Assembly: GCA_014281115.1 (NCBI GenBank)
Contig: JACONQ010000008.1
Span: 3,038,001-3,102,000 of the forward strand
Source of the DNA: Laburnicola sp. R22_1
Taxonomy: Eukaryota > Ascomycota > Dothideomycetes > Pleosporales > Didymosphaeriaceae
Direction: 5' to 3'
Length of the DNA stretch: 64,000 bases
The notes beneath the pieces were generated by a model. That model was not told the origin of the DNA, ran no database searches, and saw nothing but the letters and a program-made list of their open reading frames with translations. This document shows, in pieces, positions 46,848 through 57,363 of this stretch. Position 1 is the stretch's first letter. Every line of letters starts with the position of its first letter. Made by a program: the position numbers and the translations under genes.

Positions 46848-46962
46848 ATATATTAAAGATCTTCGACGTGTAAAGATTCTAACTAAGGTCGAGTCCGCAC
46901 TATACACAAAGAGGAGTAAAATAGAAGGCACTAAAATCTAGTACCTACTACACAGTATTATC
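46848..46962 (+). repeat. Dispersed repeat family R2 fragment
   Basis: Left part of R2, relatively unmutated (ATTAAAGATCTTCGACGTGT, TCCGCACTATACACAAAGAG). Confidence 0.6.
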
Positions 46963-47313
46963 TTTATATATATATAAGAGAACACTTAGTAACTAAAAAA
47001 GACTTTTAATAAAGCTAGGCGACAAAGTGTAGTATAGGCTATATAGAGCGTAGATATGAGGATTATCTATAAATATACTATAGTATAGAGCGTCTTTAAG
47101 TCTTATTATTATAAAATACTTAATATATATTTAATTTTTCTTTTTAAGCTAAATAGTTTAATTTTAAACTAAATAAAGTAGCACTAAATATCCTTTTTAT
47201 AATTAATCTACAAAAAAATTACCTAGTAACTATTACCTTCTATTATAATACTTATAGAGCACTAGAATATACTTAAAATACTTTAGGTAGAAACTATTCT
47301 TATTTTTAATATG

Positions 47314-47424
47314 TGTGTTATTAAATTATCTATCTAGAGGTAGAATAACAAAGGCTTATATTTTAAATAATATAATAAAAAAGCCGAGCTTCCTACTCAG
47401 TAATTAAAAGATTATAAAAAAGGT
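47314..47424 (+). mobile_element. Short element with target duplication and empty site
   Basis: Forward copy flanked on both sides by TTATTTTTAATAT. The matching place in the left arm (about 37147-37160) has one copy of the equivalent sequence and no insert. Confidence 0.88.
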
Positions 47425-47489
47425 AATTATTTTTAATATACTTAATAAGAAATTATATTATTTAAAGCTTTTTTTAATAAATATAGTAT

Positions 47490-47566
47490 GTGTGGCATTA
47501 AATTAACTATCTAGGGTAGCGCGACAATGGCTTTTATATTAAATAACATAATAAAAAAAGCAGAAA
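47490..47566 (+). mobile_element. Short element, 3'-shortened, with 11-bp duplication
   Basis: Forward copy ending in AAAAAAAGCAG, flanked by AAATATAGTAT on both sides. The left arm near 37105 has the empty target (ATACTATATTT, once). The 3' end differs from other copies while the 5' end (GTGTGGCATTAAATTAACTA) is standard. Confidence 0.85.
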
Positions 47567-48108
47567 TATAGTATTCTTTTTAGTTTTTATATATATTAGT
47601 AATTATATAAGATTAATTTAATAAGTATACTATTAGGTAAGTTATAGTATCTTATTATTACCTTTTTAAAGACCCTAATATTATTTATTATTTATTACTC
47701 TTTTTTCTTAGCCTTATATAATTATATATAATTATATATAAATATAGTAGTAAGTATTACTAGTAAATAGTTAGAATAGTATAAATAAAGTATTAATTTT
47801 AAAGCTATTTATATTATAAGCGTTAATACGTATAGTAAAATTAAGAACTTAGTATAATAAACTAGATAGGTTATTATTTAAATAGTAGTTATTAAATATA
47901 ACTATTAGAAATATTCTAGCGTACACTACTTTTTAATATTATTATAGCATTTTTATTAGTGAAGTATAATAATCATATATAATAAAAGTATAGTTATAGT
48001 ATATATATATTTAGTTAAATTTTAGTTTAGCTCCTTATAAGTTAAATATTGCCTAGAAATTTTTTTTTGCCCCTTCTACTAACAAAATTGTGTTGGTTGC
48101 AACAATTG

Positions 48109-48422
48109 GGGCGTCTTTACAAGGCGCATGCCCTAGTTGTACTATTAGTAGGATTAACGCTCTGTTATCTGTCTCGCGTTCCAATATGGTGGCTTGTGAA
48201 TTAACATGTTGCTCTATCTGACACACCTTCCTCTTTTGTCGGCTCCTTGTGAGTCACATATCGTCCGAAAAATAATAAAATTTCGGCCCTTTCCACTGAC
48301 AAAATCGTGTCGGTTGCAACAAGTATGTAACCTTCCTCTTTTGCCTTGCAGCCTGATGCACAGACTTATTTAATGCAGCATCTACCGCCTGGGGCTGTTC
48401 CTTTGTTGGGGCTAATCGTGGC
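48109..48422. other. Island start with a third copy of the inverted-repeat terminus
   Basis: 48255-48328 reads, on the minus strand, TTGTTGCAACCGACACGATT then TTGTCAGTGGAAAGGGCCGA. This is the unmutated form of the terminus seen at 36548 and 48105. The rest is non-coding. The phrase CTATCTGACA at about 48208-48217 resembles the Copia LTR edge at 56612. The TSD of the hAT-type element occupies 48415-48422. Confidence 0.5.
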
Positions 48423-49170
48423 CAGCGCTTGCAACAGTCCGTATTACGGTTCGTACGGTATCGTTCGAAGGCGGTTTTCGGCGGTCCGTACGGTAGTGGT
48501 CTCCCACAGTAATTGCAACCGTACCGTACCAATTATTAAGCCGTATTACGGCTGTACGGTTCCTAATCGGGAAGGAGGCGTGAGTTGAGCGTTTGGGGGC
48601 GTCCGGGCGTCAGATGTGGCAGATCCGGACTGCTTTGGGCGTAGGATGTACCCACATTGTGCGAATGCAGAGCTTCAACTCCTAACTATCTTTTTGCCCT
48701 GTTTCTTATACAAAAATCAGCTTCTTTACCTTAGTTACCATCGCCATTATGATGAGCTCGTGGGTCAACTCACAAAGTACGCGCGCGTCCTAGTTAACAG
48801 AGACGTTGCAGCCAGGCCACAATTAAAGCTTGTCAACTCCAAAAGAACTAGCTAACAAGAGACGTCGTCCCAAGTTACCTTAAGGACTTAACATCTTATA
48901 TAAATCGCAAGGAGAACGCACCTCTAGCAGTCAACAACAACAACAACAGAGCTCTAGACAACGCGCAACTTATACCTCCTTCCTAATTAGGACAATTATA
49001 TATTATTTCTGGCCGTAATTTTACCATAGAAGGCTCAAATTGATTATTACGGCTTACTACCAGTACCGTATAGACCTCTCCGCCGTAACGTCCGTACAGT
49101 AATGGCTAGCAACCGTAACATAACCGTAGTGGGCTCAAACCGTCCGTAATACGGACTGTTGCAAGCACTG
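48423..49170. mobile_element. Non-autonomous hAT-type element, 748 bp
   Basis: 27-bp inverted ends start CAGYGCTTGCAACAGTCCGT with one mismatch; the perfect 8-bp duplication ATCGTGGC stands at 48415-48422 and 49171-49178. Subterminal zones (48450-48570, 49010-49155) are full of CCGTACGG/CCGTAATACGG palindromic words, typical transposase-binding clusters of hAT elements. No transposase. Frames at 48254-48532 and 48616-48855 lie in it or overlap it and have no motif. Confidence 0.92.
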
Positions 49171-49323
49171 ATCGTGGCATCCGCTCTTCGTTGCATGACT
49201 TGTGTCCCACCTCGAATCTAGTCTGGTATTGTAGTTCTTCTACCTACACTCTGAGTGCCTATCTTTTCTGCCCACGCAATGAGGTCGCACAGCGGCGTAG
49301 TTTCCGGTTGTTTGGCTTTGAAC

Positions 49324-50643
49324 ATGCCTGGCTCACCACCTGGCGCACCTCCTGGCGCACCTCCTGGAGCATCATTGGGACCACTACCTCCAAACGAAAG
49401 TCGCGGGTATATTATCAACATAGTTGGCTGGACAGGCATAACCATCGCTACTATATTCGTTCTTCTGCGCCCATACAGTCGACCACGCTCTTTTTGATTA
49501 CTAAGCAGAGGGCTCTGCTTGTTTTGTTATGTTATTTGAGATGAAAGGCTTTGTCGTTCTACCCCTAGGTAGATAATTTAACAACACATACAGTCGATAT
49601 TACATAACGCGGACGCTCGGCTGGGGCGATGCTATTATTGTCTTCGCAGCGATACTCAACATCATCGCGACTGCCTTCGCAACGGTTGCGATTAGCTATG
49701 GTATTGGAAGACATTTTATGAATATTCCGCTGGAAAATGTTACTCCTATACTGTTCTGGGGTGCCATCGTGCGCCCTATCAGCATAACGTCGTACTGCTT
49801 GCCGAAGCTGTCTGTGGTCATTGTGCTCATATCGCTTATGGGGACACAGAAGAAGGGTGTGTGGTTCCTTTGGACTGTCATTGTGGTACTATTCATTACA
49901 TCGGCACTATCATTCATTATGCTGTTTGCGCAGTGTAATCCGCCGGATCATCTATGGCATCCTTTCGACCCAGCGGACTGCTACCCGGACTCTGTCCTAG
50001 ATGGTATCACGTATCTGGAGGGTTGTGAGTATTCATATTTCACTCCTTATAAGTTGTGGACTAATGCGCGGCTTTTAGCTTGGTCCGCCTTCACTGATCT
50101 GGTTTTGGCGGTTTTCCCAGTCATTCTTCTGCGCAATCTCCAACTTAAAAAGCAGAAGAAAATCAGCATTATGGTGATTATCGGTCTTGGTTTCTTGTGA
50201 GTACCTTTCCTTGCCATAAAGAAGGGACACGCACTGACTCGGGACACTCGTAGTGCCATGATTGCAGCGATCGCAAAGACCACCCAACTTTCCAAGAACC
50301 ACTCCCAAGATGCCCCATACGAACTATTTTGGCTTTTCATTACCACGTAGTATGTCTCAGAAAGCCAATATCACATCAATTACGGCTAATGTGGCTTTCC
50401 AGCATCGAAACCGACCTCGTCATCATAGCCGCATGCGCTCCCACACTCCCGAGACTGGTGATGAGATGGATGGGCAAGGACAACGGTTTGCCTTCGAACC
50501 AATCACCATTCGGATCTAAGCAGAAATCGGCTTCCCATGGATATCAAGCGTTCGACAGCGAGAACAACCCGGTTGCGATGGATGCGATACACAAGAAGGT
50601 AGTTATCACGCAGCATTCTCAGGCTCCCGAAAATTTTGTTTGA
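49324..50643 (+). pseudogene. Rhodopsin-like multi-pass membrane protein (PTH11-like/integral membrane family), disrupted
   Basis: ATG 49324 opens a Pro/Gly-rich N-terminus (PGAPPGAPPGA) followed by the first helix (VGWTGITIATIFVLLRPYSR). The short element at 49483-49586 plus its 11-bp duplication adds 115 bp, shifts the frame and gives a stop at 49495-49497. Beyond it the protein resumes (RYYITRTLGWGDAIIVFAAI), with FAQCNPPDHLWHPFDPADCY, the conserved Cys-rich loop of the fungal rhodopsin-domain family. Introns 50025-50078, 50197-50253 and 50347-50402 are canonical; the first is divisible by three and open, so unspliced reading is deceptive. The C-terminus ends at TGA 50641. Roles in this family include surface sensing; members also sit in metabolite clusters. 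Confidence 0.82.
49483..49586 (-). mobile_element. Reference copy of the ~105-bp short element
   Basis: 104 bp with the perfect 11-bp duplication CATACAGTCGA at 49472-49482 and 49587-49597. Read minus it runs TGTGTTGTTAAATTATCTAC ... TTAGTAATCAAAAAGAGCGT. It contains the perfect hairpin AGCAGAG-GG-CTCTGCT (49504-49519). No terminal inverted repeat, ORF, poly-A tail or recognisable pol III box. Little mutated, unlike the copies in the AT-rich blocks. Confidence 0.92.
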
Positions 50644-51087
50644 GATGTGACGGCTGTTAAGTGAAGCTTTTGTACTTAACAGAGAGGTTCATTGCCATTG
50701 GGATCTTCGATGATGTGACAAAGGACTCGCCACGTAATCATTGCTTATCCCGGTTAGACTAGAGATGAGATTGTACTTTAGAATTCGCCGAGTTCATAAC
50801 TAAGATCACATGGAATCATGTTTCCACTTGAACAAAGTTTTATATCCAATTTACATGGCGTTCAAGATGGAAAATGTGACGACATATTTGTAAATTTTCG
50901 TGTGTAAAAAAGTTGATAGGATAGCTGTCGGACAGCTGAATAGCTCAGGCGAGGGGTAGACGACATATCAAGATGTCTATTCTATCGAAACTGCTCTAAA
51001 AATAACCTTCCATATGCTTTGCGGCTGTTTCCACTTTCTATGCCACGGGGATGGAGCTGCACATTTTGTCGAAGGCACCCATGAGAC
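50644..51087. other. Intergenic spacer
   Basis: 3' flank of the membrane-protein gene and, on the other side of the hAT element, 3' flank of the O-methyltransferase. No gene. TSD CATGAGAC of the hAT element is at 51080-51087. Confidence 0.5.
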
Positions 51088-54000
51088 CAGCGCTTCCATC
51101 AGTACGTAGTACGGATCCGTAGTACGGATCCGTACGGTGTACGTACGGGAACCATACAAGTAGCCATCTCGGCCCCCGTACGTACGTACAAGGTCGCAAT
51201 ACGGATCCGTACGTACAGCCATATACGGCCGTATATACGGACGTACGGGTACCCTTTTTAGTGTTGTTTTGGCGTTGTTTTGGTGTTGTTTTAGTGTGAA
51301 AAACACCAAAATCACTGTGTTTCCAGCGTCAACTTTTGAGCTCTAGTGATCAGAGATTTCGCTTAAGATGCCGTCCTTGTGCGTTGTCGTCGTCGTCCTG
51401 CCCACAGTGAGTCACGGTGAAGTTTCAAATTCCATCAACCACATTACCACGTCGTCGCCGTCGCCGCCAGCCATTATCGTCGTCTTATCTTAGCGCAATA
51501 TGGATCGCCACCTGCGCAGTCAACCACCGCGAGCAGCTCAGGGCTCGTCGCAGGCCTCAGCATCGTCGTCGTCGTCCTCGCAGCAGTTGCCGTATCATTC
51601 TGCGGCGTTAAAGAGGCTGGGTAAACAGCCAGTACGGTCCACGGTCTCCACAGCCTCGTTGTCGCAGGTGTCCTTGGTGCCGGCATCCTCGCCACCGCCT
51701 GAGTCGCCAATTGGCTTGAGCGGCTTGAGCGGCGTCGCGTCCGCGTCCGCGTCCTCTCTTGACTTGTCGCGCTTGCCATATAACCTGCCTCATGCGTACC
51801 CCGACGCTGAGGACGAATCCAATGTTGGCCTGCGCTTTGATATCGACTGGAACAACGTGTATAAGTACCACCAGCACCTGCCGGGCGACGCGCTGGGTTA
51901 TCGCGTTGTCAACAAGCGCCAACTTCTTGGTGGCGCGGCCAGGTCGCCTATATACGATCACGGCGCGGATTTGGTGTTTCGCGACGCTAGCGCTGGCGGT
52001 ACAGTAAGGAGAGACGCGTCTGGTTGTGTAAGTACTGCCACGAGATGAAGAAGCGCGATTGTGCGAAGTTTTCGGAGTCCACCCACCATATAACAAAACA
52101 CCTAGAAAAGGCCCATTTCATATCAGCGACAGGCGGTCTGGTGGCGGGGCCAGCGGTCGTGACGCCTTTTGACGCCGCTCGAGGTGCGATTAGTGTTCCG
52201 GGTGCAGACAGCGTCCTGTCAAAGGCACTATGGCAAGAGGAGGAGTTGCAGAGGGCCTACGTCGACTGGGTTATCACCAACGATATGTCCTTTGCAGAGG
52301 CGACCTCGCCGGCGACGAGGGCGCTGCTTACCTGGAATCGCCGCTCGCTGCTCGCTGCCCTCCCCGCCAACCCCACGACGCTCGCGGCGTACGTTACAAA
52401 CATGCTGGAGGAGAGGACAGAGGAGGTGGCCTCTCTGCTGCGCGGTGCTGAGTCTCTTGTCCATGTCAGCGTCGACATATGGACGTCGAGCAACTACCTG
52501 TTGTTTCTTAGCGTCACAGCGCACTTTGTCGGTCAGTTGTACATACCTACCAGCTCCAGGCGTTGTGTACACTTACTAACTTTGTTATATAGACGCGCAA
52601 AAGGTCCACCAGGACATCCTTATCGCCTTCCATAACCTCTCTGGTGACCACACAGGCGAAAACCAGGGCGCCGTTGTCGCAGCGGTCGTGTTAGAGTATG
52701 GGTTTCAGGACAAGTTTGGCTGCTTTGTGGGTGACAACGCGACAAACAACAACGCGACGTTTATCAACGCCCTCAACGTACTCCTTAAGCTCGAACTCAT
52801 AGCTGAGAACCGAATACGCTGCGCGGGACACATCATCAATCTGATTGTTAAGGCCATTATATACGGCGACGGAGTCTCTTAATTTGAGCGCGACCTAGCT
52901 GACGCACCACCCAAGTCGCAATTCGCGATATTTCGCCATCGCGGCATTGTTGGACGGCTGCACAACCTTGTCGTCGCTATCAACGCGTCCAATAAGCGTC
53001 GCTATACGTTCCAGCAGATGCAACGCGAGGACGTTGGCGAGCTTCTTTAGTTCACGCCCTTAACGCTGGTTGTCAACAGCGGGGTGAGGTGGCACTCTGT
53101 GTACCTCATGCTGGTGCGCGGCTATGCGCTAAAGAAGTCCATTGACCAGTTCATCCGCTAATGGCGTCAGTCAAAGGGCGTCGTTAATAATGCGGAGGAC
53201 AAGAAGGAGGAGGACAGCTTTAATCCCGCACTTAATTGTCTCACGCCTGACAAATGGGACCAGGCTAAGATCCTCGCTAATATGCTCTAGCCATTTTATG
53301 AGATGACAAAAAGACTTGAGGGCAACACAAGCAAGTCTGGTTTTGGCTCTATCTGGCAAACGATTACGAATCTGAACGTCCTTGACTTGACGATTAGGGA
53401 GGAAAAACGTACCCTTGAAAACAGCCACGACGAGTTCCTAAAGGGAGGTATTAATCAAGGTTTTGAAAAGCTCAACACATACTGGTTAAGGATAATATTT
53501 GACGTCACGCCGTCTCCGTACGCTGTCGCCACCGTCCTCGCCCCGCGACTACGTATTGCTTGGTTCAAGCAGCGATGGCGGCACGACAACAAATATTATC
53601 GTAAGGTGGAGTCGGACATGAAGGCGACCTTTAAGCTATACATTGAGCGATTTTCGGAGCAGCTGTTGCAAGGAGGCGACGAGAGGCTAGAGACTGAGCC
53701 TCCTTCTTGCCGGAAGACACCTGACGGTTACGCGTCGCGATACGAGGACTCGCTGGCTGTTAACACCCATTACATAATGGGTTATAAGCACAAGGCTAAG
53801 AAGGCCCGCATGAGCGAGCTCAATAATTACTATGCGACCTATAATGAACACCTCGCTGTCTTTGCAAACACCAACAACAAACGCCTAGACAATCCAATTA
53901 CCTGGTGGGAGCAGGTTGGTTTTAAGTTGTATCCCACTCTCTATTGAATGGCCCTTGATTACCTGTCTATCCCCGCAACGTTATGCGACTGTGAGAGAGC

Positions 54001-54416
54001 GTTTAGCGGGGCAGGGAGGACAGTTACTGGCGACTGAAATTGTCTCTAGGGCGGCAATATTGAAGCTCTACAATTGCAGAAGAATTGGGTAAAGAGAGGA
54101 GCTGTACAAAGTCACCTCAACAACCTTGTTAGGTCAGCTATTCGATAAGTACAATAAGTACTATACTCAGTGTGAAAACACTGAAAAAACACTATAAAAA
54201 GTGGACCCGTACATCCGTATATACGGCCAAATCTACGGATCCGTACGTACGTACAGCCCTCAGTATACGGGTCCCGTACGTACAGATGACAGTCCGTATA
54301 CGGTCCCGTACGTACGGGTCACTGTACGGTACGCGTACCAAATACGCCAAGATTTGGTCCGTACAGACTCCCTTTACTGTACGGGTGTACGGGTGTACGT
54401 ACGGATGGAAGCGCTG
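51088..54416 (+). mobile_element. hAT transposon, 3.33 kb
   Basis: Ends CAGCGCTTCCATCMGTACG (51088 and 54416, inverted) with the perfect 8-bp duplication CATGAGAC (51080-51087 and 54417-54424). Subterminal regions (51100-51260, 54205-54405) are packed with GTACGTAC and GGATCCGTAC palindromes. Carries a BED-finger/hAT transposase. It landed about 15 bp beyond the stop codon of the O-methyltransferase gene. Confidence 0.95.
51500..54147 (+). pseudogene. hAT transposase (BED finger, hAT dimerisation region), lightly RIP'd
   Basis: A Ser/Pro-rich N-terminus (51500-52048) changes frame before a BED-type zinc finger (WLCKYC ... STHHITKHLEKAH, from about 52018). The core includes VSVDIWTSSNYLLFLSVTAH and, after an intron 52532-52592 (GTCAGT..TTACTAAC..TAG), VHQDILIAFHNLSGDHTGEN and FGCFVGDNATNNNATF. 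The C-terminal hAT dimerisation block is around 53950 (YLSIPATLCDCERAFSGAGR). In-frame stops at 52880, 53048, 53159, 53288, 53945 and near 54037-54046 are mostly explained by C-to-T or G-to-A changes. Recently active but now dead. Confidence 0.88.
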
Positions 54417-54430
54417 CATGAGACCGATAT

Positions 54431-55849
54431 TCAAGCTAATTCGCACTCGATCAAACTCTCAAGTGCATTATCCGTTTTCCAAATCCCACAAACCTTTAAC
54501 CCTGCCCCACCAAGCAAGTCTTTCCAATTCTTCTCTGTTCTCTCTAGAGAAGAACTCGTAATCATGACCATTATATCTTCTGCAGTAGCCTGCCAATCAG
54601 CGCCCATAGCCGGGATCACATTCTCGTTCACGAGTAGTTTGCTGTATCCTGGTTTCATGGCTTCAGTAACACGAGCGAGAATCTTGCGGCAGACGTCATC
54701 AGGCCAGTTGTGGAGCACGCTGTGCATGTAGTACGCTCTGCTTCCTTTGATGGGGTTTTCCGTGTAAAAGTCGTAAGCCATGCGTTCGATTTTTGGATCG
54801 AGATTCTGGATTTGGACGATAACGCTTTGCAGATCTTGGAGGATGAGGCGACCCAGTACTTGGGGATGTTTTTGATGAAACTCTTCGAGGTCGTGGCCTA
54901 GTGAGCAGCCGATAGCAACGAGAAATGCCGCATCGTCTGTGCTCTCTGCGCCCTCAATGAGCAGTTCTTGAACCGGATAAAAGCCAGGGTCCACTAAGAG
55001 CCGTGGATTAGTAGTTTCTTGTTGCACCACTCTGGTTTTTGACTTACTCCAAGAGTCTCTTCCTTGACGATAGGCACTCATATGGCTATGGAAACGCTTG
55101 AAATTTATCGCGTCAAGTTCCAGATGCTCAAGCATATTCAGCCTGGTATTATGGGTGTATTGGTAAGGACTGTTCAAGGCGTCGGCTGGCACCTTGTATC
55201 CGTTCTTCTTGAAGAAGCGGGGAAGCATACTCGTTGCAATCTGGACATCTTCAGTGCTACAGAATCGTGTTAACTAAGCAAAACAAGCAAATCAACGTCG
55301 ACTCACATCAACGGGTAGCCGTCGGCGATTAGCGGAATGGTGAGTGCAGTAGAGAAATTGGTCGCCTTGTACTCATCAGGGCCGGTTTCTACGATATAGC
55401 CCATCGCAGCAAGATGGCGCATGAGTCGCCCAACCAAAAGTGGGTCGACATCGAGTTGCTCAGCAATGTCGATGCTCTTTTTCTTCTCATCATTCCCAAG
55501 GGACAGAGCCTTAAACAGTCCGATCTGGATACCAAGTTCAATTGATGTGAACGCGGCAGGCTTAGAGAAAAGTTAGACTCATTATTTTATCCAATTCATG
55601 ATGCGCAATGCGTACTTGAGCCCAACAATGTTTGATCATTGTCTCTCTGGGGGCCTCAAACGCGTTGACCAAGCCCCGAGCAGCTTTCAAAAGATTCAAT
55701 CGAGAGTTCCGATCGCCATTTGCGATCTGTGTTCCCAGATCATAGATCTGCTTGACAAGAGTTGGGACAGCGTCCAAATTGCATGGCTCCAGTCCGATAC
55801 TCAGATCGGCCATTTTGGTTGCAGACATGCCAACAATCAAGCCAAACAA
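54431..55849 (-). CDS. SAM-dependent O-methyltransferase (COMT-like)
   Basis: Three exons: 55849-55616, 55560-55307, 55256-54431. Introns 55561-55615 and 55257-55306 have GT..AG ends and a CTAAC-type branch site; the joined frame is 438 codons without a stop. The N-terminal winged-helix dimerisation part has FTSIELGIQIGLFKALS and DVDPLLVGRLMRHLAAMGY. The catalytic part has a glycine motif I variant (FLVAIGCSLGHDLEEF, where relatives have VDIGGSxG), LILQDL, and the catalytic-His region YYMHSVLHNWPDDVCRKIL. The first seven residues run into hAT-remnant sequence, so Met at 55828 or 55813 may be the real start. Likely methylates a phenolic metabolite (family inference). Altered motif I could lower SAM binding. 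Confidence 0.85.
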
Positions 55850-56291
55850 GCCGTGGCCTTCGACTTGGCTTGAGGCTTGTTTTGGAGTCGTGAGGCTTGG
55901 CTTGTTAGGCCTAACAAGCTTTTTTTTGGTAGCTTGGATTGGAGCTTAATAAACGGCTTAATTATACTATGTACGTTTAACCGCCCTATATAACAACTAC
56001 TCACTACCTAAATCCTCGCTGCACATGCTGTATAGCAAGTCCATCTCTACAGTGCTTATTAGTACCTCCTTAAGCTGGTTATTGCTGCCCAAACCCGCTT
56101 TCTGCCAACGTTGTACGCATTGTATAGCCGCCAATAAATAAGGTCCCATAGAGCGTTGCTAAGGCTTAAGAAGATCGCTAAGCTCACTAAACATGCGCTC
56201 ACACTCACAGCTTAATGCTAGAATAGAGAGTATGTTAAGTGCAAGCTTGCTAAAGGTAGGGTATCAATCGCGCAATATTACCTAATATTTT
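55850..56291 (-). pseudogene. hAT transposase C-terminal remnant
   Basis: Minus-strand text includes YPTFSKLALNILSILALSCE, CERMFSELSDLLKP, stop, QRSMGPYLLAAIQCVQRWQK. This is the hAT C-terminal dimerisation region of a family different from the 51-54 kb element. Toward the O-methyltransferase the sequence has repeated GGCTTG/CAAGCC words (55850-55925), as in a subterminal region. The 5' part of the element was removed where the Copia LTR begins at 56292. Confidence 0.75.
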
Positions 56292-56612
56292 TGTCAGATA
56301 TAGGGGTATTCTTGATGAGATGAGATGGGAAGTGGTATGGTTGATTGATTGATGTTTTTTTTCCTTCTTCCTGCTGCTGGAGAAGCTCGGCTATCGCGAG
56401 AAGTATCTATCTAGTGCCAAGACACACTAGTACTATTTGGGATAGTACAGGGGCAGTGCAAAATAGTGGTGCGCCGGCCTCTTTTGATTTCACAGTGAAA
56501 ACACTATAATTTACACTGACTGCCAGTGTGTAAAGGCCATATAATCGGACACACCTACCCACCGTAATTCATAGTGAAATCACAGTGATTCACAGGGACT
56601 GTCTATCTGACA
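56292..56612 (-). repeat. 3' LTR of a Copia element
   Basis: Bounded by TGTCAGATA ... TATCTGACA. On the minus strand a purine tract (AAGGGGGTG) precedes it, as expected of a polypurine tract next to a 3' LTR, and Copia coding sequence lies beyond. A related solo copy is at 57982-58273. Confidence 0.75.
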
Positions 56613-56639
56613 CACCCCCTTAGCTTGGAACCATCCTAA

Positions 56640-57363
56640 GCTGGACCCAATTCTTCGCAACTGTACTATAGCTCATAGTCTAAAAACTTCCATCCTGTGT
56701 TCCAATTCGTCCAGGTCGACCTCTTGGTCGGTGATTCTTCCCCTAACGTCTTTAAGTCCGAGTTAATTAACGAACTTAGTTTATTTGCTAGCTAGCAGAG
56801 CCTTTATAAGACTATCTGCTGCCATTTCTTTTAATTATTAGTACTAGACTTTAATAGCTCTATATACTACTTCTTATTAAAGCTAATAATTATGTATATT
56901 AACGTGCCTAAGCTTTGTTTGTAACTTGGCAATTTCTTTAGTAACAAGTTAGATAGTTTGTTAATTATTGCAATTAATAGTGATTGTTAAGGGTGAGAGT
57001 TTAATCTTAAGTTTAGTAATTAACTAAGCTGTAAAGAGTGCCTCCTTTGTAACCTATAAGAGTGCCTCCTTTGCAACCTATAAGAGTGCCTCCTTTGCAA
57101 CCTATAAGAGTGCTAGCAACTTAGCTTTAGTTATTAAAGTGGTAATAATGTCTTGTTTATTTGCCTTCTAGGCTACAAGACTACTAAATAGCTTAATAAT
57201 ATATTCTTATAAGCTCTTTCTATTAAGGTTATTGTCTATAAACAACGCGTTACTAGCAACCTTATAGGTGTCTACTCCTCTAAAGCGTAATTCTAGTAAT
57301 TGGGTAGAGGATAGGTATAGTAGTATGCAATTAGCGGCGTGATAATAGTTATCGCTGGGATTT
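56640..57363 (-). pseudogene. Copia polyprotein, RNase H and C-terminus
   Basis: Minus-strand frame LNPSDNYYHAANCILLYLSS, then LRFRGVDTYKVASNALFIDN, the RNase H region typical of Ty1/Copia. It ends QLGLK/DVRGRITDQEVDLDELEHRM just before the purine tract. RIP-type stops are frequent. A 24-bp, in-frame triplication lies at 57035-57106. The upstream RT continues at 61415-62112 on the far side of the element A nest. Confidence 0.8.
57035..57106. repeat. Three 24-bp tandem units inside the Copia RNase H
   Basis: AGAGTGCCTCCTTTGYAACC + TATA repeated three times. The unit is a multiple of three, so the frame is kept and an 8-residue segment is repeated. Confidence 0.85.

Larger units (their letters stand above)
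47101..48108 (-). repeat. Right arm of the long inverted repeat
   Basis: Inverted partner of 36545-37370. Ends GTTGCAACAATTG at 48108. Longer than the left arm because it carries two short elements. Confidence 0.85.

Noticed and set aside
48254..48532. 92-codon minus-strand frame with several Cys
   Set aside because: It spans the hAT-type element TIR and a repeat terminus; the Cys residues come from TIR sequence and do not form a known motif.
50025..50078. Extra loop in the rhodopsin-like protein
   Set aside because: The 54-nt open segment has GTGAGT, ACTAAT and TAG signals and interrupts a conserved region, so it is read as an intron.
51608..52096. 162-codon minus-strand frame
   Set aside because: Antisense of the hAT transposase N-terminus, where GC-rich Ser codons keep the opposite strand open; no motif of its own.
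57035..57106. Possible CRISPR-like or satellite array
   Set aside because: Only three contiguous 24-bp units with no spacers, lying inside Copia coding sequence.
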